DNA of 64,000 bases from contig NW_027066194.1 in assembly GCF_032884065.1 (NCBI RefSeq), positions 1 through 64,000 of the forward strand. Direction: 5' to 3'. The stretch is from Artemia franciscana (lineage: Eukaryota > Arthropoda > Branchiopoda > Anostraca > Artemiidae). Below the pieces are notes generated by a model. It did not search any database. It saw only the letters and a list, made by a program, of their open reading frames with translations, and was not told the origin of the DNA. Positions 35,780-47,261 of the stretch are shown here, piece by piece. Position numbers and translations under genes: made by a program. How positions within the stretch are numbered: the stretch's first letter is position 1; every line of letters begins with the position of its first letter.

Positions 35780-36130
35780 CAATTTCTAATGCGAAAATCA
35801 CTGGAAGAAAGGGGAAAGCATGTCAGCCGGTGCATGATTACACAACACAAGATGGGTTTCTTAATCAGGGTGCCCCTGAGGTTAGAAATAACCTCCTGAA
35901 GATTGTAAATATGATTTACCGAAAAGGGGAAGTACCTTGCGATTTCAGAAAAAAAACCTTAATTAAACCACTATATAAGACAGGTGTTAAGTGAGTGATT
36001 GTGGTATTTATCTAGGCATTAGCCTGGTCTATGTAGACAGTAAATTACTTAGTAACACGATGATCTTTACACTGAGAGATGCTCTAGACAAGTGTATGAG
36101 AGAAGAATAGTTTGGTCTTAGAAAGTGCTT
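35780..36130 (+). pseudogene. LINE reverse-transcriptase relic
   Basis: Reads DGFLNQGAPEV, IYRKGEVPCDFRKKTLIKPL, then after a frameshift SDCGIYLGISLVYVDSKLLS and FTLRDALDKCMREE. This corresponds to the RT 'K...CGNYRGISL...SKxLS...LRxxxD...EEQ' region of a non-LTR retrotransposon. The catalytic YxDD region is absent. It is joined directly to the third copy of the 393 bp repeat, as the LINE relic at 7625 is, so the repeat may be part of the same LINE family's tail. Confidence 0.75.
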
Positions 36131-36132
36131 AG

Positions 36133-36362
36133 TAAGGCAGCTTAGTGCCAAATTGAGTTCTATTAGTTGTACAGAATCCACAAAAAGTAGTGATCCAAAA
36201 AGTTTTCACATCTAACAGTCTCCTTTTGTTTGTATTTACAGAGTGACTCGAACTTTAATCTTCCTTCTCAGAAGAAAGGATAGTTATATTAGTAAAGCCG
36301 TTACTGTGAATTTCCAAAATCTGGTTAACGTCGTCGTTCACCGGTGACTGTCCGAAATTCCT
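36133..36362 (+). repeat. third copy of the exon-like 393 bp repeat
   Basis: Contains cacatctaacagtctccttt, ttgtatttacag and gtgactgtccgaaattc, as at 7812-8600. The short frame after the acceptor is broken here (stop after 11 codons). Confidence 0.7.
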
Positions 36363-36525
36363 TTTTCCTGCTTGGATTCAATTAGCTTTGCGAATCAGTA
36401 TTTCCAGTCTTATGCAAGCTTTGATATTAAATGTCAGGTTAGGTTAAATTAAGTTATGAATCTTAGAAATGGGTTAAACAGCTAACTTAGATTAAACCAT
36501 CAGACTTTGCATAAAACTAAATAAG

Positions 36526-36957
36526 TTGACTGGCAACGCTAAAAAATACCAAGGAGAAAATATGTATGCCGGATGTTTACCATGCTCTTGTTTATTGCTC
36601 ACGCGATGTTTTTCAAGAGCCCAAATACTGATAGTAATGTATCTTCAAAATATACAGTATTGTATCAGGATGCACAAATTTAACTTTCATTTTTTCGTGG
36701 AGAAAGATAATTTTGTTTCAACTTGGCTTTTTGAACACGTTTTGACTGGCAACGCTAAAAAATACCAAGGAGAAAATATGTATGCCGGATGTTTACCATG
36801 CTCTTGTTTATTGCTCACGCGATGTTTTTCAAGAGCCCAAATACTGATAGTAATGTATCTTCAAAATATACAGTATTGTATCAGGATGCACGAATTTAAC
36901 TTTCATTTTTTCGTGGAGAAAGATAATTTTGTTTCAACTTGGCTTTTTGAACACGTT
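36526..36957 (+). repeat. 216 bp tandem duplication
   Basis: Units 36526-36741 and 36742-36957 are virtually identical; the one difference I saw is a cacaaattt/cacgaattt change. Because 216 is a multiple of three, an ORF runs through both units, but it is repeat-derived and has no domain. Confidence 0.9.
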
Positions 36958-38780
36958 TTTCTGGTCAGGTCTCAGCTGTGCCATTCATAAATAGAACAAC
37001 CTTGTTTTGTATATAATAGTTATAATCATAAAATCGTGGGAACTGGTATATTTTTTTTGCTTATTTGGTTATATTGGATTTTTCGAAAATAAGTTAATTA
37101 GATTCATCCCAAAACAAAAATCAATTCTTCGTTAGCCCGGCCGAACCTCTTTGGTTTTCCCTTAACGAACTGCCGTCTCAATAATTAATGTATTGTAAAT
37201 AATTGGTGTTAAAGATGTATGTTCTTCTACCAAAAATTAATTTTTTTTTCGGTTAAAGTAAAGAGAGAAGTTGGAAGTTTTGACCTACTGAAGTTTCGTT
37301 TTCCTAGTTTATGCATCATATTTTTAAAGAGCTCCTCCAAGTACACTGGCTGTTGTTGTTTTCCCATGGCTCTAGAATTATGAAAATATAGCTCTTGACT
37401 GAAAACGCAAAACATTATTAGGAGCAGATTATTCCTTAGTTAGTCAATAGAAATAAAGTTTGTAAAGCTCAGCAGGGTCTTTTGCCTACCATGGAATTAT
37501 CTAATAAACATTTTTAGGTCTCCATTCTCTAATAAACCTTAGTGTTCAGTAAAGTGCTAGTTTATCACAAATTTTGGTCTTCTAACGCGTGTTTTTAAGA
37601 GTCCTCCGTCTAAAAGCAAACACCAATCTGCTGGATATTTATTTTCAGCAAGATATATCTGTATATTAATTTTGCAAATAGTTAGGGACTAACTTTTTTC
37701 TTTCCTATGCTATAAGTTCTAATGCTTGTGTAATTCTAAATTGAGAAAATCTCGATGAGATCTTTGTAGCTTAAAACAGTTAAATTTTGCGCTACTACCG
37801 AAGAAAAAGTGACCAACGCCTGATCTGGTATTTGACGTTTCTTCAGTTCCTTTGGTGTAATTGTAAGGCAATATTAGCATAGTAATAAGCACTGGGTGTC
37901 AGTTTCTGAAACTAACAAATTTGCTAAATTAATGACAGAAAACAATATCGGCAAGATCTGTCGAACGCTAGATGGAATTAGTGATATTATTTGACGCTAG
38001 CACCATTTTCCAGTCCCTGTTTCTGAAGTTGCTAGAAATTTTATTTTATCATTAATTAGGCTACTATTTATTTTTATGCCTGGATAATCCTCTCAATATC
38101 ATGTATATAAAACACTGAGTTATGTCTTCTTGTTTACTTTCTTTACTCTACATTTTTAAAGTAACTGGATACCCTGTTGTTATTTTCGTCTATTTTTATT
38201 TTTGTTTCGTTTTTAGTACTTTATTTTTGTTTTTCTTCTCCATTAAATGTTTTTCAAGTTTTGTTTCGAGTCTTTTGTTGCGAAACAATGCGAAACACTA
38301 TAGACAGTGGTCTATAGTCGAACAATAAAAACTACTTTTTTTGCGGTAAAGGGATGGCGTGAATGACTTCCCTGTCCAGGTGCGTACGCATGAATGTGTT
38401 TTGGGGTACACAAAATTTTCAAATTCCTTATACTATGAGAGGTATAAGAAAACTATGTGAAAATAAAATCAAATCGTGGGATTTTTTTGGGGGGGGATGG
38501 ATCCCACCCCCTGCGTACGTGCCATCTTACGTCTCCTGCTCAACATTTGGTTTCATCAATTGTGTTTCATCTGTAAAAAAAAAAAAAAACTTATTCATTT
38601 ATCACCGTACCAAAGCAAGGTATATGAGGCAAGCCCGGCAGTAAATTGTGTCTGTTTACTTCACATATATTACATACCTTTTCAGGCACAGAATTCTCAC
38701 CGTGATATAAAAGAAGCACAACTTCAAAAATAGAATAACAATGTCAATAGAAGCTGGAAATGGTAGTTTCATGATATTTA

Positions 38781-39224
38781 AGAGAGAAGAAGAGACTCAG
38801 CGACACCCAATGTGATACCAATGGCTGATATAAGGTAGTAGACATTAATCTGGATAACAAATTTGCATTATTTGTCTGATAACAGTTGAGGAATATTGGG
38901 TTTCTTGGATGTAAACGGGGGGATGAGATTTTTGGAAACTTGATTGAACGCTGAAATTTAATTAAATGTGTTTGACTGGCTATTATCTATTGCTGAGAGA
39001 GAAGAGAGAAGAAGAGACTCAGCGACACCCAATGTGATACCAATGGCTGATATAAGGTAGTAGACATTAATCTGGATAACAAATTTGTATTATTTGTCTG
39101 ATAACAGTTGAGGAATATTGGGTTTCTTGGATGTAAACGGGGGGATGAGATTTTTGGAAACTTGATTGAACGCTGAAATTTAATTAAATGTGTTTGACTG
39201 GCTATTATCTATTGCTATTTTAGC
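38781..39224 (+). repeat. 222 bp tandem duplication
   Basis: Two nearly identical units offset by 222 bp (gaagagactcagcgacaccc at 38789 and 39011) within copy C. A short gagagaagaga run at the junction may have primed slippage. Confidence 0.9.
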
Positions 39225-39290
39225 ATATTATTTGCTGCTGTTAGCATCGTTCTTTGATATTCTCCCTCTAAAGATTTTTTTTTCACTTTT

Positions 39291-40186
39291 GGAGTTATAC
39301 TAGAGATTAGGTAGAGGCTATCAATTTTGGTGTCACGGATATTTAACAAATATTTCTTACTTAGAATGTTGTTCTTAGAAAATTTTTCTTACTTAAAGAC
39401 TGAGGACAAATTTGTACAAGCTATTCTTGAGTTAAATCCTAATAACGGTAAAGGGTGAATTTGCCGTTTATCCTTGAGTTAATTCACACTATTTAATTTC
39501 AAGACCCCTCTGTTTAACGAATAGAAATCTCAAAAGCCGCCCATTAAAACTAAAATGTAAAACAACTTGCATAATAGTTCTTGGGATTTTACAATTACTT
39601 GCTAAACTGTTTATGTGAACTCGTTCTTTGTCTTTCAGTCAGGAAAATGATATATTTAATAATAAAATAAATTTTGTTTTGTTGATAGAAATTTAAAGGT
39701 TGATAGAATATTTATGAAGGGAACCTAAAGGGGATATAAGAAAGGGGGATCTAAAGGAGGCATAAGCTAAGCTTGTTACATTAGTGACAATTTTAAAATT
39801 TGATTGCTTGTTTGCCTATTTATAGATAGTTGATCAGTTAGCCCAAAATAATATAACTTTGCTTACGCTTCAAATTTTCAAATATTTAAAATTTATTCTT
39901 TGACTAAAGAAAAGATTTAAGTAATTGCAAACGTTAAGATAAATTGTACTTTAGATATAACTCACAAGCTTGCATGGGTTGCATTTCTATTATGAAGTAA
40001 AACCAAAAGCAGAACAACATATAAGAGGCTTAAAAACACTTCTATATGTAAAACTGACAAAGGAATGCACCGTCATTTTATAAAAACAATCAATAAAAAT
40101 TTAAAAAACCCCTATTTATATTTTGAGCCATATTATATGTACCAAATAATTTCTTATATGAAAATGAAAAGACTGTGAACTGAAGG
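39291..40186. other. AT-rich DNA, no recognised feature
   Basis: Unique-looking sequence after copy C, with no ORF or repeat signature that I can support. 40373-40589 is similar. Confidence 0.4.
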
Positions 40187-40372
40187 TCAGCACAAGCGTA
40201 AAAAAGAGGAATTTTCTTCTATAAGTTTTCCCGGACACAAGGGACACTTTTTTTCGTATCTTGAAGTTAAGTGCTCTTCCAATTCCTTAAGCCCATATAA
40301 CTTATCATTTAATATAATTTCCATCCATTCCTTCCTTATATACCACACCCAAAAAATTCTTTCCTCAGTCAA
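40187..40372 (-). CDS. short coding-like ORF with a CxxC motif
   Basis: A minus-strand frame reading EWMEIILNDKLYGLKELEEH then LTSRYEKKCPLCPGKLIEEN. The sequence is not low-complexity, and the CPLC pair preceded by a charged helix resembles half of a zinc-binding module. No splice sites were convincingly assigned. It might be an isolated exon of a host gene or chance. Confidence 0.25.
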   Translation of the reverse strand: MTEERIFWVWYIRKEWMEIILNDKLYGLKELEEHLTSRYEKKCPLCPGKLIEENSSFLRLC

Positions 40373-40861
40373 ATGAATTCCTTACAAACAAACAATTAAT
40401 TATTTTATGGAATTCCTTCTTTTACTATCTTACATTCGACTCACTATTTAGTTTTCTCATAAATATACATCCTTAATATATATAAATCATTGACGAATCA
40501 GAAGGAGAATCCTTATTCAGGAGTTTTAGAAAGGAGATAGGGTATTTAGCTTTATGAGTAATATTTTTATTTTGAATATACAGTTTTTATGGCACTTGGT
40601 ATATAGCAAGTGACATATAGCGTTCGCAAATTCTGTCCATCAGTCTGTCTCTGTTTGTTAGTCGGTCCCAGTTTTGCTATCTTGGGCTCCTCCAGGTAAT
40701 ATAGGACGATGACAGCTGGTAGGTATATCAGAAACCAGACCAAATTGAATCAGAAATAGGCGCTTCCCCAATTCGACCATCTGGGGCGTGGATCAGGCGA
40801 ACCAGATAGTTGAGAAGAATTTTGTTTTCCGATTAAACAAAGGATTGTTGGTCTTAATTTT

Positions 40862-40932
40862 GGCTTGATGGTCTAGTGGCATGATTCTCGTTTAGGGTGC
40901 GAGAGGTCTTAGGTTCGAATGCAGGCCTACCC
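40862..40932 (+). pseudogene. tRNA-Pro(AGG)-like sequence in the satellite
   Basis: Very close to tRNA-Pro in the D arm (gatggtctagtggcatgatt) and the anticodon arm: stem CTCGT/GCGAG, loop TTAGGGT, anticodon AGG. Box B (ggttcgaat) is intact. The T stem and the acceptor 3' side (gcaggcctacc) no longer pair, so it is a pseudogene, but the internal Pol III promoter boxes are kept. It is the best-preserved of the three copies. Confidence 0.75.
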
Positions 40933-41136
40933 CAATCTTTACTTAAAGGAGATGTGGAACTAGATACATGATTAATTTAGCGATCGCTAAAGTTAGCAGG
41001 CGTATCAGGGACCGGACCAGATTAAATTTAAAATAGTCGCTTCCCCGATTTGACCATCTGGGGAGGGGGGGAGTGAACCAAAAAGTTGAGAAAAGTTTTA
41101 TTTGTCGATAAGAGAAATGATTATTGTTCATACGTG

Positions 41137-41207
41137 CGGCTTACTGGTAGCATGTATAGGATGTATAGGGTGCGAGAGGTCTCAGGTTCCAATCCTGGCC
41201 CACTCCA
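41137..41207 (+). pseudogene. tRNA-Pro-like sequence, decayed copy
   Basis: Keeps gggtgcgagaggtctcagg and a box B-like gttccaatcctgg. The 5' half is altered (ttactggtagcatgtatagg). It is offset about 275 bp from the better copy at 40862. Confidence 0.6.
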
Positions 41208-41460
41208 ATTTTTACTTGAAGAAAATACGAACCTAGATACATGATCAGTATAGCGATCGCTGAATGTTGGTTGGCGTATCAGGGACCAGACCAGATTAAA
41301 TTTGAAAAAGTCACCTCCCCGATACGACCATCTGGGGGGGGGGGGTGTAAGGACGGTTAATTCAGAAATATTAGAAATAATTAGGTTTTTTTAACTTACG
41401 AACGGGTGATCAGATCTTAATGAAATTTGATATTTAGAAGGACTTTGTTTCTCAGTTAAT

Positions 41461-42604
41461 TCATTGTGTTGTAATGCAATATGCCGAATGCGTTTTTTTG
41501 ACATTTGTCGTCTGCATACCATTCTAGTGTTTTATCTATTCATCTTTCTAGCTGTATTTCTGTGGTAGCTCCTTACAATTAATTCAATCATTACACTCAC
41601 AGTTGCCAGAAACAAAGACCTAGAAACAATAAACAAAAAAAAATTAAGAATGCTCATTTTCGTATTTTTCCTAAAAGACCTTTTCTAGACTGACCACTGG
41701 GTCAGTCTAGAAAACAAATATTGTTTATTGCAGCTTTGGTTGATGTATTTTACTGTAATTTTTTGAGCTCAAACTTTTGTTAATACTTTCTTCTGAGCGT
41801 TATTTCTCATCTCTTATTTTTAAGCAGACATTTAACCTTCCCTCATTCCTTCACTGAAAAAAAAAACGAAACAAGAAAGAACATGAGCCATATAGTTCCA
41901 ATGTCCTTGGATCACCTGAATTTTGGCTGATTTTTTTTTGCAACTGTTGGGTGTGTGGTATGTATTTTTCGTTGCAATTTTTGTTTTTGAGTTTTCGGTA
42001 ATACTTTATTCCGAGAATCATATCTCACCTCGTATTCTTAAACTGGTATTTAGCCGACCTTTATTCTATTATTGATAACAAAATTGTTACGCTGATAAAA
42101 AAAAGCTTGTGCATCAAAAAATGGTAATCGATTTAAATGAAAACTAGTTACCACTAACAAATAAAAAAAGATAACACAGTTTTTGATTAAAACATATAGA
42201 TTTTTTTTTACTGAATGTCAAAAAGCCACAAGCTCAACCTTTCTAATGTCACGGGTTGATTATTCCTACTTTGAATTTCCACATGACAAAGATGTTCTCT
42301 TGTTTCTGGCTAAAATCTTCTTGGATTACTTCTGGTTTACTCTCTAGCCAAAATTTTGGCTATAAATAAAAATTAAATAAAGTAGGCTGTGATAAAAACA
42401 TATTCATAAATTTATTAGGTTGTAAAAGTATCATAGAGGTTGTTTTGGATAAGGAAAAACACAGTTCTTCAATTTTTGTGTCTACGTTTGACTGTCATTT
42501 TGAAACAGAAGTTTTTTCTTCACTCTTATTATAACAGCATAACTGCTTTCACTTATTAAGTTTGGCTTAACTAAGTTTAACTAGTATTTATGTTATTAGT
42601 AAGT
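41461..42604. other. AT-rich DNA between satellite and LINE
   Basis: No ORF of note. A small inverted match gaccactgggtcagtctag (about 41691-41712) forms a short hairpin. Confidence 0.4.
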
Positions 42605-42725
42605 AGTAGTAGTAGTAGTAGACAGGTTTAATAGCAAAAACTTGACAGCTGTCGCTGATTTGTGTTTTTTTTACAACATATACAAAATCAAGCTACACTT
42701 GTAAATATAAATAAAACTATAAATA

Positions 42726-44405
42726 TTAACTCTTATTATACATTTTGCCGAAAACCGCGACGAAAGAATTACCATATCGGTTTGTTCTTGCTTTAACGGG
42801 AACTAACTTGTCTTGCTTTCTCGTTCTTGATGGTAGAGGTTGATCAGGTAGAATGTCACAGTGCTGAGATTTAGAAAGCAAGTACTTTCCGAAATTCATT
42901 ATCAGAGTTTCGTACCGGTTTTGGAGTGACGGCAGTCCTAGCACTTCCAGAGCCTTTTCATAGGGGATGTCACGGCGGCCCAAGATGATCGATACCGCTC
43001 GCTTCTGAACCGATTCAAGCTCCTGACAAAGATACACTGTTCTCAGTGCAGAAGGCACCCAAACAGGACACGCATATTCCAGAATGGGGCGGACATACGC
43101 TATGTATGCATACTTAATACTCTCTGTGTTTGCACTGAACCTACGCATACCGTTTAAAGTCTGTAGACTAGCGTTTGCACTTTTAACCACGTTTTCAATA
43201 TGTCTGACAAAGCTGAAGTCATTGGAAAAAGTAACTCCAAGGATTTTGATATTGTTTGCTAGAGGGAATGGAACATTTGGCTCCATAATATCACTTTTTA
43301 GCGGGTTAAAGCGCACTATCTTCGACTTGTTCACATTAATCTCAAGATTTAGCTCCTTGCACTCTTTTGTGAAAACACTGAAAAAATTTGAACTGAACTG
43401 TGGCGTCACAACTCCGTTTTTTACTAAATATTTCAGGATAAATGACAGGTCATCCACGAACTTGTAGCGGTCGTCATAGTCAGCTATGAGGAAGTTAATT
43501 ACAGACAAGAATACAATAGCTGCAAGCTTAGTGCCCTGAAGGGCTCCACAGGTGGATGAGGACCATTCGGAATTGGTGTCACCTTCGTAGAGAGCAAACA
43601 CACGATGCATCCTCTGACTGAGAAAGTCCAACACGAGCGTAAGAGTCTTTTTCTTAGCCCCCATTAGCTTGAGATTAAGGGCAGCTACAATATGATTGAT
43701 TAGATCAAATGCCTTTCGGAAATCTATGGCACCAAGGTCTACAAAACTGTGACCTTTTTCGACCCACTTAAGGAGACTATCGTACATCCTCACTAGGTAC
43801 ACTGAGGTATTACAGTCTTTCAGTCCGCCGTATTGTCTCTGGTCGATAGATCCCTGGATTTGATCAAGTAAGACCCTCATGATAAAGGTCTCGGCCACTT
43901 TTGCCAGGCATGGTGTTTGCGAAATAGGTCTAAGTTCGTCACAGCTCTTAGGGTTGGTAACCTTCGGAATTACTCTGACGTAAGCTTTATTCCAAACAGC
44001 TGGAAAGATCCCTATACGAAAGCAGAGTATTATCAGCACTGAGAGTGGTTTTGCAATGAAAGGGGCGTATTCTCGAATCAGTTTGGGTGGAAGTTCGTCT
44101 GGATAAGCTGAACAGTTTACTTTCACCTTCGTCAGTGTCTTATAGGTTGTCATCTCATCGATAACAACTTCACCTTCATCTGCACAGGAGTCAAGTATTT
44201 CAGACTTCTGGGCTTGTGTGGGAGAAGGAAATGAGGTACAGATGCGGGTGAAATATTGATTAACCTCATCAACAGTTGTGTAAGTTCCGTCAGGGTGGCT
44301 TATTTTTATGCTGTTTTGAATGGACTTGCCAGTGATTTGCTTGACCGCTCTGTGCCATTTCCTGGGATTAGTGTGCCTAAGACTGTCCGAAAATTTCTCA
44401 CGCAC
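42726..44405 (-). pseudogene. LINE reverse transcriptase region (559 codons open)
   Basis: Open RT frame. The N-terminal part is TNPRKWHRAVKQITGKSIQ. RT motifs are DELRPISQTPCLAKV (~156-170), the catalytic Asp in IDFRKAFD (~227-233), GALQGTKLAAIVF (~287-299) and the FVDD box (~316-319) in place of the commoner YADD/YVDD. A C-terminal region YAYIAYVRPILEYACPVWVP follows, typical of jockey/CR1-like LINEs. The frame is intact over the RT. It is listed as a pseudogene only because the upstream endonuclease is broken. The alternative start at 44405 is simply the first Met after a frameshift. Confidence 0.92.
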
Positions 44406-44447
44406 GTAATCTTTCTTCGCACTTCTCGTGAGAGAGGTAATGTGATT

Positions 44448-45318
44448 TCACAATTTTTTTGCATTTTGCAAATCTTCTTGGAAAAGCTTGCACTTTTTTC
44501 GGATTAGTTTCTTCATTTGGGGGGTTATCCAGGGTTTATCACTTTCACATCTAGTGAAAGTCTTTTCAGGAAAAAACTCGAGGTATTTGGCATGGAGAAC
44601 TTCGTTGAACAGTTGGCATTTTTTATCGAGGCTTTTGTCTCCATACACTTCTGGAAAAGGGTAAGTAGCTATCCATCGACCATAGGTGCAAATTGCTGAA
44701 TCAGTAAGCGGATGATACTTGACACGCTTAATTTTAGGCTTGGGTATTGAAGAGGCAGCTGACCAGAGCACAACGTTATGATCAGAACAGGCAAGCGGCC
44801 CAAGCGATTCAGGGGTTTGGTATTATGTCTCACAGTTGGTCAGGATTAAATCAAGTATGCTGCCAGATTCATGTGTTGGAAAATTTACAACCTGCTTGAG
44901 GGAAAGGCATGATGCTAGCCAGCTTTTCTTGGTTTGGTTAAAGTCCCCAGCCAGAACAATAGCAGGATTTCCATAGAAAGCACGAAGGTGGTCTTTTGGA
45001 GGTCTGTGACAAGATTACGGCGGTTTTTAGCACTTTTAGGGTAGTAGATTGAAGCAAAGATAATGCATGAGTAAGCACGCGGCATGGCCGATGGTTTGCA
45101 CCAAACCCACACAGCCTCATGTTCAGTGCTTTCAAGTTCACGTAGCTCCTTCATTGGGATATCTTCACGTACGTAAAGGGCTGCTCCACCGCCTAGTCTC
45201 TGGTCACCAAGAACTTGTCTTGTTCTGAGGTATAGGGCATAACCGGTGAGCCTTCCTGTCACTTCAGTCAGGTTCCAAGTTTCTGTTATGGCTGCGACAG
45301 AAACATTGTTCTGCCTTA
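44448..45318 (-). pseudogene. LINE endonuclease and linker, broken
   Basis: APE-type endonuclease pieces: AAITETWNLTE, GGAALYVRED and AVWVWCKPS (45316-45060), then after a frameshift near 44990 LAGDFNQTKKSW, SGSILDLILTN, an in-frame TAA at about 44829, and the terminal SDHNVVLWS (Ser-Asp-His motif). A linker (44771-44448: KPKIKRVKYHPLTDS, PWITPQMKKLIRKKC) follows to the RT. The catalytic Asn/Asp and Asp-His motifs are visible but in separate frames. Confidence 0.85.
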
Positions 45319-45324
45319 ATAAAA

Positions 45325-46155
45325 AAAAGAACACAAAAGCCGCAGCAATGTCTTTGTTAGAATCTGTTAGTTTATCTGCAAATACTTTAGAATTTAAGTA
45401 AGCAATCTGGAAGAAGTGACGCATTTCTACCTGGTCCCTAGCATTTTGTGTTAGAACGTGTTCTGGACCAATCCTTGGAACAGTGTAATCAGGTGGGATG
45501 ACTAAATATTCCTTCTTGCGTAGTGGCCCGATAGTTACCCTTTCGTGGGAATGAGCGTCTTGACCATTGAACAACTCGAACAAATATAGTAGTTGTTTAA
45601 CGTCTTCGGGGTCCGGGACGTCCTCATCATATTCTCGCACTGGTAAATTAACAGATTGCTTCTTTTCTTTTTGAATTCCATCGTATTTTTCGATACCTTC
45701 ATTCTCCCTAAAATTTTCAACATCTTGTTCCTATCTAGAAACCCCCCATTTAACTTGAATTGCTTGTGAAGTTGGTGCTCTACCTTGTTTACCAGTAGTT
45801 AAAGGAACAAGTTTTGGTACTGTTGAGGTTTTCTGTACAGGAGTGATTTGAGCAGCTAAATCCAACATCATTTGTTCGGCACTATATACTGCGGGGTCAT
45901 ATCCCTGAGCATGCATAGTTTCATAAGTCTTTTTGTTAGCTTCTTAATTTCCTCATTCAATTTTTCACGTTTAGCCACAGCGTTATTATGTTCATCAGTA
46001 CCAAAATCAGTTCTAGAAAGTGTTTCCAAAACCTCCCTCCCCAGGATATAAGCTGGATGCTTGTCAAATTCGTCGTCGTACTCATTAATATTTGTCAATA
46101 ACAGTATTTTATCTTTAAACTCTATTTTTTCATCATAAGGTGGAATTTCAGCCAT
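45325..46155 (-). pseudogene. gag-like ORF of unknown element, fused to LINE
   Basis: Minus-strand ORF starting at ATG 46155 (MAEIPPYDEKIEF). It has one frameshift near 45905 and one TAG near 45733. The final piece (DEDVPDPEDVKQLLYLFELF ... HFFQIAYLNSKVFADKLT) runs in frame straight into the LINE endonuclease. The protein is acidic then basic, predicted helical, with no zinc knuckle, protease or membrane segment. A candidate LTR end 351 bp upstream suggests an LTR-element Gag. A nucleoprotein or capsid-like gene of an RNA virus captured by LINE machinery is a weaker alternative. I recognise no specific family. Confidence 0.45.
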
Positions 46156-46505
46156 TTTTATAACACTAGAAATAAAAGCACAAACACAACACTAATACTT
46201 GCACAAGTTAACAAATAAAAAACAATACACACACAATAATACACACTTTTAAAGACACTAGAATGATATTTTTATTTTTGTTTTTTGCTTTGTCTAATCT
46301 AACACTTTAGTCAGCCTTTATTACATAAACACATAGAGTGCATGTATCATTGAAACGCTATGATGAGCGATACAACGACCGGATTTCTATTTTTAATACC
46401 CCTTAATAGTTTGACCCTTCGTTTCGCTTATGCCAGCCCTGAAGAAGTTAGGATAATCATCAATTTTAAAACTGTTTTGAAAGAAGGACGAACTTGATAC
46501 ACTAC

Positions 46506-47261
46506 TGTTACGGGGGGAGGGGGTATTGTTAATAATGGTACAGGAGGGTATGTTAATAATGAAACAATATGGGAGATTCTACTTAAAATGACGCTATGGG
46601 AGTTAAACGAGTGAAAGATTAAGATCCTACAGGGGTTAAACAAGTGAGAGATTAAGAAAGCGGGAAGCTGTTGATAATGCCCAATCTTCTCAGTAATATA
46701 ATCATCTTAGGGGTGGATGGGTCTTGCTTTATCGCATAGATTCCCTATAAAGCGTTTCTAAGGACCACGGGAATTATGCCTGGCATCTGGATTCATAAAA
46801 AAAGATGATAAAATCACATATAATAATTTATTTCAGCGCTTACATACAAATTGTACAGTAGGTGTAATGCAACAAATTGAATATTGAAACATGGGTAAAC
46901 TCAGGATTAGGTACAAATCAATACGTTCTTAAAATGCTACCCAGGCTAGCTTTTCACTTCCACCCGTCTAGAAATTGACTGCCAAATTTCTTCAGTCTTT
47001 TGTATATATTCACTAGTTATGGGATGTTTGACCTCCCTGTAAACCAGGATCTCATGACTTTGCAATTTCGCTATGGAACATATATTCAGCATTTAATTAA
47101 CGTATGCTTGTGATGTCGATTATGAACTTTGCTGGAGTCACGAAGTAGTGAGATAGTATAAGATTTATGTGACGCATACTCATTTATGGAACCTATATTC
47201 AGCATATAATTAGCCTTTGCTTTTGAAGTCGGTTAGGAACTTTGCTGGAGTCACTAAGTAG
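46506..47261 (-). other. possible LTR fragment and unique DNA
   Basis: In minus-strand sense, sequence ending CCCCCCGTAACA then GTAGTGTATC resembles the end of the LTR near 51095 (CCCCCCGTAATA then GTGGCGCGG). An AATAAA lies upstream at about 46828-46833. The far end of any LTR was not found. 46900-47261 has two short similar segments around gaactttgctggagtcac(g/t)aagtagt. Confidence 0.3.

Larger units (their letters stand above)
36526..39290 (+). repeat. large mosaic repeat, segmental copy C
   Basis: Shares with copies A and B the blocks gagcccaaatactgatagta, ggagaaagataatttt, tttattttcagcaagatat, gtatttgacgtttcttcag, gtgtctgtttacttc, agagacncagcgacacccaa and gacattaatctgg. It lacks the foldback element (clean site ttcctatgctataag at 37703-37717) and the CXC ORF, so it represents the backbone before that insertion. 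Two recent internal tandem duplications lengthen it. Confidence 0.8.
40590..41460 (+). repeat. satellite heads with embedded tRNA-Pro-like units, block 4
   Basis: Three head segments (at about 40600, 40980 and 41250; markers tatagcgatcgct and cgtatcagggaccggaccag) alternate with tRNA-Pro-like units at 40862 and 41137. The repeat length is about 272 bp. One ordinary satellite unit follows (gaacgggtgatcagatctta). Confidence 0.8.
42605..45320 (-). mobile_element. LINE (APE endonuclease + RT), 5'-truncated
   Basis: Minus-strand non-LTR retrotransposon. The endonuclease starts without its first ~30 residues at about 45310, followed by a linker and RT. A short 3' UTR ends in a (TAC)n tail (plus-strand agtagtagtagtagtag, 42604-42624). 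The 5' end is joined, without a stop, to the gag-like ORF upstream. A few frameshifts and stops disable it. Confidence 0.9.

Noticed and set aside
40862-40932. Functional tRNA-Pro gene
   Set aside because: T stem and acceptor stem no longer pair, although the anticodon arm and Pol III boxes are intact.
43084-43467. 127-codon plus-strand ORF (and 44256, 44517)
   Set aside because: Antisense shadows of the minus-strand LINE.
45325-46155. Direct assignment as an RNA-virus nucleoprotein
   Set aside because: Helical, acidic/basic character is suggestive, but no diagnostic motif was seen, and an LTR-type end upstream fits a retroelement Gag better; kept only as a weak alternative.
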